NCBI GenBank assembly: GCA_045601245.1
Contig: JAZRZH010000014.1
Coordinates: forward strand, 1-6,792
Length of the DNA stretch: 6,792 nucleotides
Source of the DNA: Cacconaster sp045601245
GTDB taxonomy: Bacteria > Bacteroidota > Bacteroidia > Bacteroidales > UBA932
Direction of reading: 5' to 3'
The position numbers were made by a program, and so were the translations under genes. The notes under the pieces are model-generated. The model saw nothing but the letters and a program-made list of their open reading frames with translations, was not told where the DNA came from and did no database searches. Below, in pieces: positions 1 to 6,704 of this stretch; the first letter of the stretch is position 1; the number at the start of each line of letters is the position of its first letter.

Positions 1-131
1 TGATTGCTGCCATCTACCGCGCACTTGACATCGTCGACAACCGACGCAGATACGACGAGATGAGCAAGAATCCTCTTGAGATCAAGCATTTCGAAGGTCC
101 GCGTTACGAGAAGACCATTATGCCAGAATAG
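1..131 (+). CDS. C-terminal end of an unidentified protein (5' truncated by window edge)
   Basis: An open frame enters from the left edge (first complete codon at base 3) and ends at TAG 129-131, giving 42 residues that begin IAAIYRALDIVD and end EKTIMPE. The piece is charged, with an Arg run followed by Tyr-Asp-Glu, and predicts a helix then a polar tail. I see no signal sequence, membrane segment or recognisable motif, and I do not recognise the family. That it is real coding sequence is supported by the lack of stops in this frame, the stops in the rnhA frame at 26-28 and 77-79, and the one-base overlap of its stop with the GTG start of rnhA (ATAGTG). This overlap suggests the two are co-transcribed and translationally coupled. 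Function unknown. Confidence 0.65.
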   Translation, partial: IAAIYRALDIVDNRRRYDEMSKNPLEIKHFEGPRYEKTIMPE

Positions 132-610
132 TGGATCGGCAACCGATAACCATATTCACTGACGGCGCCTGCTCCGGTAATCCCGGGCCGGGCGGTTTCG
201 GTGTGATCCTGCGCTGTGGGGAATACGAGAAGGAAATCAGCGACGGCTACGCCTGTACAACCAACAATCGAATGGAGCTTCTGGCGGTCATCACCGGTCT
301 CGAGGCCATCAAGTGGGAACACGCCGACGTCACGGTATGGAGCGATTCCTCCTATGTAGTGGACGCCGTCGAAAAAGGATGGGTCTTCGGATGGGAGCGC
401 AAAGGATTCGTCAAAAAGGCAAATCCGGATCTATGGACAAGATTCCTCGCAGTGTACCGCAAGCATACGGTCCGCTTCCAATGGATCCGCGGACATAACG
501 GACACCCGGAAAACGAACGCTGCGACCGTATGGCGGTCGCAGCGTATTCGGGAACCGATCTCAAAGAGGACAGCGGCTATCCCGCCCCTCTCTCCAATCC
601 TATATTATAG
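131..610 (+). CDS. rnhA: Ribonuclease HI
   Basis: Cytoplasmic endonuclease that cuts the RNA strand of RNA-DNA hybrids, removing R-loops and replication primers using divalent metal ions. The 159-residue product is close to the usual bacterial length (E. coli 155). Visible signatures are the N-terminal strand FTDGACSGNPGPGG with Asp11, NNRMEL with Glu49, WSDSSYVV with Asp72, and RGHNGHPENERCD with His122 and Asp132. These match E. coli D10, E48, D70, H124 and D134, so the full active site is present. Residues about 82-101 (GWVFGWERKGF and on) form the basic handle region that grips the hybrid. The start is GTG at 131: the frame has stops at 26-28 and 77-79 and no other start codon between there and 131. 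The start overlaps the upstream stop by one base, so expression is probably operonic. The last about 20 residues are a poorly conserved tail. Confidence 0.97.
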   Translation: MDRQPITIFTDGACSGNPGPGGFGVILRCGEYEKEISDGYACTTNNRMELLAVITGLEAIKWEHADVTVWSDSSYVVDAVEKGWVFGWERKGFVKKANPDLWTRFLAVYRKHTVRFQWIRGHNGHPENERCDRMAVAAYSGTDLKEDSGYPAPLSNPIL

Positions 611-978
611 GGGAACCATTCCTCCTGAATGCGCTGCCATTCCAGTATTTCTGCGATTTGCAATAATTCGCGGCAGGCACAGCCTGCAAATCTTCCGCGC
701 TGCAGAGGCGCGGAGAAGGTGAAGGCTATCGAGCGAATGCGGCAAGGGCTGTGCGCACGGAATGCGCATTGTGATGTCCTTGGGTCCGGTACCTGCACAC
801 AAGTACATCATCCAGAACTACCAGTGTGCAAATTCCCCCTCTGAAAGACTGCGGGAAGCCTGCTCCTGCCCACAGCTTTGGCAACAAGGGCGCCGCAGCT
901 CTTGCGTTTTGCCGAAATTTTCGGTAACTTTCGATGATTATTGAATAATTCACGATTTCAATCAAAACATCGAATATT
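611..978. other. Gene-free interval with a cluster of inverted repeats; candidate structured RNA or intergenic repeat
   Basis: No convincing gene lies here; open frames on both strands give low-complexity Cys/Arg/His-rich translations with no family resemblance. The stretch is dense in pairing segments. They are GCAGGC 673-678 with GCCTGC 682-687 (3-base loop), enclosed by GATTT 655-659 with AAATC 688-692; TCCGCGC 694-700 with GCGCGGA 708-714 (7-base loop); TGCGCA 752-757 with TGCGCA 763-768; TGATGT 772-777 with ACATCA 805-810, which competes with TGCACAC 794-800 with GTGTGCA 824-830; CTGCGG 849-854 with CCGCAG 893-898, holding GCCC 868-871 with GGGC 888-891; and CCGAA 912-916 with TTCGG 920-924. 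I could not match it to RNase P RNA, tmRNA or SRP RNA: their hallmark conserved strings are absent on both strands. It may be a structured RNA on either strand, or a dispersed repeat. The last about 50 bases are the AT-rich leader of the next gene. Confidence 0.4.
925..932 (+). promoter_or_regulatory. Weak candidate Bacteroidetes -7 element for the tricorn-like gene
   Basis: TAACTTTC at 925-932 matches the Bacteroidetes housekeeping -7 consensus TAnnTTTG except for the last base, and sits 46 bases before the ATG at 979. A TTTG at 908-911 could be the -33 element, but its spacing (13 bases) is shorter than the usual about 19-21. The region from 940 to 978 is AT-rich, as is usual for leaders in this phylum, and has no Shine-Dalgarno site. 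Confidence 0.22.
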
Positions 979-3900
979 ATGAAACGCATTTTTTCATTGA
1001 GGACCATTGCCGCATCCATCGCGATTGCGGTTCCTGTACTCGCTTCTGCCGCAAAGGCCGGCGACGAAGCGCGACTCCTCAGATTTCCGGCCGTAGGCGG
1101 AGACAACATCGTCTTCACTTATGCCGGTGACCTTTACCGCGTCGGCATCAACGGCGGCGAGGCTGTCCGCCTGACATCCCACATCGGTTACGAGACCTTC
1201 GCCCGCATCTCTCCGGACGGCAGGACCATCGCCTTCACCGGACAGTATGACGGCAACACGGAAGTCTACACATTGCCGATCACCGGCGGTGAGCCGAAGC
1301 GCATCACATATTCCGCACTCGTGAGCCGTGATAATGTCGGCGAGCGCATGGGCCCGAACAATATCGTGATGTGCTGGACCCCGGACGGCAAGCAGATTGT
1401 CTACCGCAGCAAGACCCACAACATATCAGGTCTGCGCGGCCAACTCTGCAAGGTATCCGCAGAGGGCAGCGTGCGTGAGGAGATTCCGACATCGGAAGGC
1501 GGTTTCTGCTCATATTCGCCTGACGGCAAATATTTCGCATTCAACCGTATGTTCCGCGAATTCCGCACCTGGAAGTATTATCGCGGCGGTCAGGCCGACG
1601 ACATCTGGGTCAACGAGGTCGGAACCAACAAACTCAAGAAAATCTGCGAAAACGACGCGCAGGATATCTTCCCTATGTGGATTGGTGATGACATCTACTA
1701 TATGTCGGACCGAGACCGCGTGATGAATCTCTTCGTCTATCACAATGCCACCGGCAAGACCGAGAAGGTCACGGATTTCAAGGAATATGACTGCAAGTTC
1801 CCTTCATTCTCACAGGAGTATGTGGTATTCGAGAACGGCGGTTATATCTACAAATATTCCGTAAAGGGCGGCAAGTGCGAGAAGGTGAACGTCACCCTCA
1901 AGGCCGACAATGTATATGGCCGCACGGAGACAGTCAACGTTTCCAACAAGATCTCTGACTGGGCTATGTCTCCGGATGGTTCACGCGTGATAATGATAGG
2001 TCGCGGCGATGTCTATTCGCTGCCTGCAAGGCAGGGCGCAGTATTTGACGTCACATCCACTCCTGATGTGCACGAGCGCAGCCTGCTCTGGTCCCCGGAC
2101 GGCAAGAAGATAGCATACGTGTCCGACGCCGACGGCGAATATCAGATATATATGGCTCCTGCAGACGATATGACCAGGGCTGTCAAGCTGACCTCGTTCA
2201 AGAGCGGTTATCCTACCAGCCTCGTCTGGTCACCGGACAGCAAGAAGATCTATTTCAAGGGGCTCAAGCGCGAGATGTATTGCCTTGATGTGGATTCAAA
2301 GAACTGCAAGAAGATTCTCTTCGGCGAATACGGGGCCATCAACGGCTTCACCCTTTCGAAGGACGGTACCTGGGCCGCATACAACACCGCTCTGTCCAAC
2401 CGCACAAGCGCCATCTTCCTCTACGACGTTGCCGCCGGCAAGTCATATCAGTTGACAGACAAGTGGTATGATGCCAGCGGAGCCAAGTTCTCCGTTGACG
2501 GCAAATACCTCTTCTTCACTTCCGCCCGCAATTTCCGAGCTACCTCGTCGGCAGTGGAATGGAACAGGGCATATTCAGTGACTTCATATGCGTTCTTCGT
2601 GCCTCTGGCTGCCGATACGCCAAACCCTCTTGTAATCACCAATGACGGGGCGGCTGAGGAGAAGAAGGCAGAGCCGTCCGAGAAGAAGGGCACGAAGGTG
2701 GATCTCGAAGGCATAGGCCAGCGCATCAGCGCATTCCCGTTCCCGGCAGGCAGCTATAGATTCATCTGCTCGGCGGGGGACAAGATGCTCTATACCACTG
2801 AGGGCAGCCTCAAGGCTGTGGATATGAAGACCCTCAAGGTCTCGGATGCCGGCAAGACCGTGCCGATGGTTGTCTCACCTGACCGCAAGAAGGCCCTCAT
2901 CCGCGAGAGCGGCAAGTTCGCCGTAGTATCATTCGGCGCTTCCGGCTGCGGCAAGGCTGACAAGTATGTTCCTACGCAGGATATGGTCTACACCCTCGAC
3001 CATCAGGCAGAGTGGAAGCAGATATTCGAGGAGAGCTGGCGCATCACCCGCGACAATTTCTACGTATCCAATATGCACGGCGCCAACTGGAACAAAGTTC
3101 ACGACAAGTATGCTGTCCTCGTGCCATACGTACGCCACCGCCACGACCTGACCTACATCATCGGTGAGATGCTTGGTGAACTCAATGTTGGCCACGCCTA
3201 CATCACCTCCGGTGAAAACCCTGCCATCCCGCGCATCGCCACCGGTCTGCTCGGCGCCAAGTTCAGCAAGGATGCAAAGACCGGCGCATTCCGCATCGAG
3301 AAGATATTCCGCGGAGCGAACTGGGACAAGGCTCTCCGTTCACCGCTCACGGAGCCGGGCATCGAAGCCAAGGTCGGCGAATATATAGTGGCAGTCAACG
3401 GCACTCCGGCCAAGGATCTCGTGGATATCTACCAGGCCCTCATCGGCAAGGCGGAAAAAGTGGTCGAGCTTCAGATCGCATCCGATGCCAAGGGTGGCTC
3501 TGCCCGCAAGGTATATGTGAAGACCATTTCCGACGAGTCCGGTCTCGCATACTATGAATGGGTGCAGAACAATATCGAGAAGGTTGACAAGGCTTCCAAT
3601 GGCCAGATCGGCTATATCCACATCCCTGATATGGGCAGTGAAGGTATGGATATGTTCACCAAGCTCTTCTATACCCAGCTTGACAAGAAGGCCCTCATTA
3701 TCGACGACCGTATGAACGGCGGCGGAAATGTGTCGCCAATCATTCTCGAGCGTCTGCAGCGCGAGGTTTACCGCATCAGCATGTACAACAACGGTACAAC
3801 CGAGCCTGTGCCGAATGAGGCATTCTACGGCCCTCAGGTGTGCCTCATCGACAAGTACTCTTCTTCGGACGGTGACCTCTTCCCGTACAGCTACCGCAAG

Positions 3901-4200
3901 CTGGGTCTGGGCAAGCTCATCGGCAAGCGCTCCTGGGGCGGTATCGTAGGTATCTCCGGCAGCCGCAGTTTCCTTGACGGCCAGGATATGCGTACTCCGT
4001 TCTTCACATCGTATTCAACCGAAGGCGAATGGATTATTGAAGGTCACGGCGTGGATCCGGATATCGAGATCGATATCAATCCGTTCGATGACTATAACGG
4101 CCAGGATGCACAGCTTGACAAGGCTATTGAGCATCTCAAGGGCGAGCTCAAGAACTGGAAGGACCTCCCTGGCATCCCTAAGGCCCCGGTGAAGAACTGA
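979..4200 (+). CDS. Exported tricorn-type S41 family protease
   Basis: Large serine peptidase of the tricorn family (MEROPS S41), expected to trim peptides. Archaeal tricorn works in the cytosol, but this copy starts with a signal peptide (MKRIFSLRT then a hydrophobic stretch, likely cut after AKA at residue 27), so it should act in the periplasm or at the outer membrane. Residues about 30-540 form beta-propeller sheets with repeated xSPDG-type motifs at about 77, 133, 179, 330, 371, 417, 459 and 504. A charged Glu/Lys linker (about 558-575) leads to the helical and catalytic region. A PDZ-like domain lies at about 755-850 (GEYIVAVNG). Catalytic residues by motif are His739 (NVGHAY), Ser963-Asp964 (SSSDGDLFPY) and Glu1021 (IIEGHGVDPD). 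The tetrad Ser that precedes the His in Thermoplasma tricorn (Ser745) is Gly738 here. The length of 1073 is typical. The ATG at 979 is chosen because it directly starts the signal peptide. The gene stands alone and ends before a strong terminator. Protease identity is firm; substrate is unknown. Confidence 0.93.
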   Translation: MKRIFSLRTIAASIAIAVPVLASAAKAGDEARLLRFPAVGGDNIVFTYAGDLYRVGINGGEAVRLTSHIGYETFARISPDGRTIAFTGQYDGNTEVYTLPITGGEPKRITYSALVSRDNVGERMGPNNIVMCWTPDGKQIVYRSKTHNISGLRGQLCKVSAEGSVREEIPTSEGGFCSYSPDGKYFAFNRMFREFRTWKYYRGGQADDIWVNEVGTNKLKKICENDAQDIFPMWIGDDIYYMSDRDRVMNLFVYHNATGKTEKVTDFKEYDCKFPSFSQEYVVFENGGYIYKYSVKGGKCEKVNVTLKADNVYGRTETVNVSNKISDWAMSPDGSRVIMIGRGDVYSLPARQGAVFDVTSTPDVHERSLLWSPDGKKIAYVSDADGEYQIYMAPADDMTRAVKLTSFKSGYPTSLVWSPDSKKIYFKGLKREMYCLDVDSKNCKKILFGEYGAINGFTLSKDGTWAAYNTALSNRTSAIFLYDVAAGKSYQLTDKWYDASGAKFSVDGKYLFFTSARNFRATSSAVEWNRAYSVTSYAFFVPLAADTPNPLVITNDGAAEEKKAEPSEKKGTKVDLEGIGQRISAFPFPAGSYRFICSAGDKMLYTTEGSLKAVDMKTLKVSDAGKTVPMVVSPDRKKALIRESGKFAVVSFGASGCGKADKYVPTQDMVYTLDHQAEWKQIFEESWRITRDNFYVSNMHGANWNKVHDKYAVLVPYVRHRHDLTYIIGEMLGELNVGHAYITSGENPAIPRIATGLLGAKFSKDAKTGAFRIEKIFRGANWDKALRSPLTEPGIEAKVGEYIVAVNGTPAKDLVDIYQALIGKAEKVVELQIASDAKGGSARKVYVKTISDESGLAYYEWVQNNIEKVDKASNGQIGYIHIPDMGSEGMDMFTKLFYTQLDKKALIIDDRMNGGGNVSPIILERLQREVYRISMYNNGTTEPVPNEAFYGPQVCLIDKYSSSDGDLFPYSYRKLGLGKLIGKRSWGGIVGISGSRSFLDGQDMRTPFFTSYSTEGEWIIEGHGVDPDIEIDINPFDDYNGQDAQLDKAIEHLKGELKNWKDLPGIPKAPVKN

Positions 4201-4221
4201 GTTCCTTAACCCCTGAATCAG

Positions 4222-4270
4222 AATTCGCTTCCGGAAGTGCAAATCAAGCATCTCCGGAAGCGAATTTCTT
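4222..4270 (+). terminator. Strong intrinsic terminator between convergent genes
   Basis: A perfect 14-base inverted repeat, 4222-4235 (AATTCGCTTCCGGA) with 4253-4266, is extended inward past one A/C mismatch by a G-U pair and TGC 4238-4240 with GCA 4248-4250, leaving the 7-base loop AAATCAA. The T-rich run TTTCTTT (4265-4271) follows on the plus strand. It begins 22 bases after the tricorn-like gene stop and ends before the stop of the convergent gene at 4286. It fits a terminator for the plus-strand gene. The minus-strand side has no good T-run, although the hairpin could still slow transcription from that side. Confidence 0.85.
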
Positions 4271-4285
4271 TATCCTACTGACAAT

Positions 4286-5737
4286 TCAGCGCTTCAAAAG
4301 AATCAGGGTCGCCTCCTTGTCTTTCATTCCCTTCATCACAGCTCCGGCAGGAGCCCCGATGTAAGTCGGATCACATATTGTATAACGGCCGTCTTCAGTT
4401 ATGAGATAATCTCCGCTCACATCCCCGTCAAACTTGATCGCCGTGGCAAGATGGTTGGGATAATACACCAGCGCCACGTCCAGTCCCAACAGATCGCGGA
4501 CAAGACGCGCAAATAATATCGAACGGTCTTCACAGTCACAACTATCATAATACAGAGTCTCCTCGGCGAAGAAAATCCGGTCGTGTCCCCACACCTTGTC
4601 ATCGCTTTCGTACTTGAATGCAGTCTGCACGAAATTCAGGAGCAAATTGACGGCCTCCAGCGCCCCCTTCCCCTCTATCGCGCTTCTGAGCTGAGGATAA
4701 ATCCTGTCTTTGCAGTGTCCGTCCATCGGAGCCTCGGCATACATCGCCCAGCGGGTCATATAATCATCCCCGTATTGAGCATCGGGATAAGTGGCGAGGA
4801 ACTTGATGAGATTGATGTCCACATTGCTGGAAACGCTGGCATCGGCATATCTTGCTGACTTCAGGCTCCTTTCAGGTGAATAGTTCTCGCCGAGCGAAGG
4901 CTGGCAATCGATGGCTAATGACAGGCCGCGCTCATCCGGGAACCGGCAAGCATCCGCTATGCTCAGATCGGTGGCACTGCCGTCCATACAGTAGAAATAC
5001 TCGCCATCCACCTTGAAGCGGTTCATTCCGAAGATGGTATAATCACTGCCGAACAGGAAACAGAGGCTGCTGTCCGTCCTCGCTATCCTGACCTTGTAAC
5101 CGGACTGGCAGAGCAGCCAGGCGGAAAGCACGGCAGATTCGTCGGCATTGCCGGTAAAGGCATCGGAAAATGAGCAGACCATCTGCAGATAAGCCCAGTC
5201 GCAGCAATGATGAACATTTCTGGCTTCGAGCATATCCTCAAGGGTGCCCTCGAATTTTCCTGTTGAAAGTTCGCTCCAGGCATCAGCTACGCTGCTTTCC
5301 GATATGGATGACAGGTGAAACATCTCCCCTTGGTCAGCTCTGACGGAGACTGTCTCGCCAAAGAAACTGAAGCAGAATACCGGTGACCGCCGTACAGGCT
5401 TCTTGCTCACCGGCTCTACAGTCCTTTGATGCGGAAGTTCGGGTATATACCGCAAGGTATCTTTAATGATGACGTGGTTGTCCACCGGCGGAAGTTCGTC
5501 GAACCGAACCGGCGGGACAGACTTCTCCTCCGGCCTTTCAACCTTGACCGAGCCGTATCGCTCCCAGGACTTCCTGAGAAAATCAGCATAGGCGGCGTTG
5601 CTCCTGTCACGGAAATCCGTAAAACGGTTGGCTGCGTTTTGACGGAACTTTTCAAAACGCACAGTGAAATTGTCATTCTGAGCTGAAGCAGATAACGCGA
5701 CAAGCAATGACAAAAGGATGGCAAATGACTTTTTCAT
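4286..5737 (-). CDS. Exported transglutaminase-like superfamily protein with an apparent degenerate tandem domain
   Basis: A 483-residue protein with a signal peptide (MKKSFAILLSLLVALSASAQ, cleavage near residue 19-20), so it is periplasmic or surface-bound; there is no lipobox Cys. Residues about 25-115 are a charged, Pro-rich leader region. The C-terminal part (about 355-460) has the transglutaminase-like Cys-His-Asp triad: Cys402 in SCDCEDRS, His429 in YPNHLATA and Asp456 in TICDPTY. This fold is used by cysteine proteases, amidases and cross-linking enzymes; the actual reaction cannot be told from sequence. Residues about 170-255 repeat the same pattern (DESAVLSAWLLCQSGYKVRI, then GEYFYCMDG) but without the Cys and His, suggesting an inactive duplicate. 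The ATG at 5735-5737 immediately precedes the signal peptide and has an A-rich leader (GTAAAAAAAGAAC) typical of Bacteroidetes. It is convergent with the tricorn-like gene and divergent from the ATPase fragment, so it appears monocistronic. I know of no assigned gene name. Confidence 0.85.
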   Translation of the reverse strand: MKKSFAILLSLLVALSASAQNDNFTVRFEKFRQNAANRFTDFRDRSNAAYADFLRKSWERYGSVKVERPEEKSVPPVRFDELPPVDNHVIIKDTLRYIPELPHQRTVEPVSKKPVRRSPVFCFSFFGETVSVRADQGEMFHLSSISESSVADAWSELSTGKFEGTLEDMLEARNVHHCCDWAYLQMVCSFSDAFTGNADESAVLSAWLLCQSGYKVRIARTDSSLCFLFGSDYTIFGMNRFKVDGEYFYCMDGSATDLSIADACRFPDERGLSLAIDCQPSLGENYSPERSLKSARYADASVSSNVDINLIKFLATYPDAQYGDDYMTRWAMYAEAPMDGHCKDRIYPQLRSAIEGKGALEAVNLLLNFVQTAFKYESDDKVWGHDRIFFAEETLYYDSCDCEDRSILFARLVRDLLGLDVALVYYPNHLATAIKFDGDVSGDYLITEDGRYTICDPTYIGAPAGAVMKGMKDKEATLILLKR

Positions 5738-5831
5738 ATAGAAGTTCTTTTTTTACATATAGGGCCGGCAGGGCCGAAATCTATCAAACACATCGTAATA
5801 CTGTTTCCCATCCTCCGTATCCCTTCTGTCA

Positions 5832-5839
5832 CAAAAGTA
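5832..5839 (-). promoter_or_regulatory. Bacteroidetes -7 promoter element for the transglutaminase-like gene
   Basis: On the minus strand 5839-5832 reads TACTTTTG, an exact match to the Bacteroidetes -7 consensus TAnnTTTG. It lies about 95 bases upstream of the ATG at 5737 and points toward it. No clear TTTG sits at the expected -33 position (near 5859-5863, minus strand reads CTTCTC), so the upstream half is weak. Predicted transcripts would start near 5825 and carry an untranslated leader of about 85-90 bases. Confidence 0.5.
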
Positions 5840-5978
5840 GCAATTATTCCCTTAATTGAGAAGGATTTCGGGTTTGGCTCCTATTGCACTTCGTTTGAGA
5901 GGCAGGCCATAAAATTTGATATTCTTATTCTCATATTTCTTGATTATTTATGCAAAGAACACCTGTAATGGCGCACTT

Positions 5979-6695
5979 ATGGAACTGGCAGCACTTCGCA
6001 AACTCCCCATCGGGATTCAGGACTTCGAAAGCCTGAAAAAGGACGGCTACCTTTATGTTGACAAGACAGAGCAGATTTACCGGCTCATTTCAACCGGACG
6101 ATACTATTTTCTTTCCCGCCCGCGCCGTTTCGGAAAGTCGATGCTTATTTCCACGCTGAAGGCATTGTTCGGGGGCAAGAAAGATCTCTTTGATGGCCTT
6201 GCGATTGCCTCCAAGCCGGACTTCATATGGGAGAAGTGCCCCGTGCTGCATCTGGATCTGAATACGAACAGATATGACAGAAAGGAAGTTCTCTCCCGGA
6301 AAATAGAGGAATCCCTATATCAGTGGGAACTTGAATACGGATGCCTGCGCGAAGATTTGCCATACGGAATGCGTTTCGAAAACGTAATCAGGGCAGCCTG
6401 CGAAAAGACCGGACAACGTGCGGTGATCCTCGTGGACGAGTACGACAAGCCTATGCTTCAGGCTATCGGCAACCCTCTGCTCCGGGAAGAGTTCCGCGCC
6501 ATCCTGAAGGGCTTCTACGAAGCCCTCAAGTCAATGGACGGTTGCATCAGGTTCGCCCTGCTCACCGGGGTTACGAAGTTCGGCAAGGTCAGCGTGTTCA
6601 GCGACCTCAACAATCTGGAAGACATCTCCATGAACCGGCAGTATCACGACATCTGCGGCATCAGCAATGAGGAACTGATGCAGCTGTTCTTCTAG
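5979..6695 (+). CDS. Truncated AAA-ATPase-like protein (N-terminal half only; PF09820-type)
   Basis: The 238-residue product is the ATPase half of a family that normally runs to about 500 residues and ends in a PD-(D/E)XK nuclease-like domain (PF09820 plus PF08011, family knowledge). Visible are the N-terminal motif KLPIGIQDFESL with DGYLYVDKT; the family's Walker A, RPRRFGKS (residues 47-54); Walker B, AVILVDEYDKP (148-158); and the late ATPase motif LLTGVTKFGKVSVFSDLNNL (194 on). The text stops at EELMQLFF, where relatives continue, and none of the three frames downstream resumes the family, so this is a true 3' truncation, not a simple frameshift. The ATG at 5979 fits the conserved N-terminus. 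An upstream TTG at 5916 would add 21 unconserved hydrophobic residues and is rejected. It is probably a remnant, though the ATP-binding part is undamaged and could still be made. A role in mobile-element or defence biology is often suspected for the family but unproven. Confidence 0.8.
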   Translation: MELAALRKLPIGIQDFESLKKDGYLYVDKTEQIYRLISTGRYYFLSRPRRFGKSMLISTLKALFGGKKDLFDGLAIASKPDFIWEKCPVLHLDLNTNRYDRKEVLSRKIEESLYQWELEYGCLREDLPYGMRFENVIRAACEKTGQRAVILVDEYDKPMLQAIGNPLLREEFRAILKGFYEALKSMDGCIRFALLTGVTKFGKVSVFSDLNNLEDISMNRQYHDICGISNEELMQLFF

Positions 6696-6704
6696 TAATA
6701 CTGC

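Noticed and set aside
629..844. 71-residue plus-strand open frame in the gap after rnhA
   Set aside because: Composition is erratic (many Cys, His and Arg), there is no motif, and the region is dominated by hairpins, which fits non-coding DNA better.
611..978. RNase P RNA, tmRNA, SRP RNA or a tRNA in the long intergenic region
   Set aside because: None of the conserved core strings or a T-loop motif was found on either strand; 6S RNA could not be excluded but there is no single long rod with a central bubble.
726..1118. 130-residue minus-strand open frame overlapping the intergenic region and the signal peptide region of the tricorn-like gene
   Set aside because: Its 5' part is antisense to a firm coding region, the rest is the inverted-repeat interval, and the translation has no family features; similar-length frames exist in other phases of the same stretch.
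5916..5978. TTG-initiated extension adding 21 residues to the ATPase fragment
   Set aside because: The extension is AT-rich, hydrophobic and unlike the family N-terminus, which begins near the ATG at 5979 just before KLPIGIQDF.
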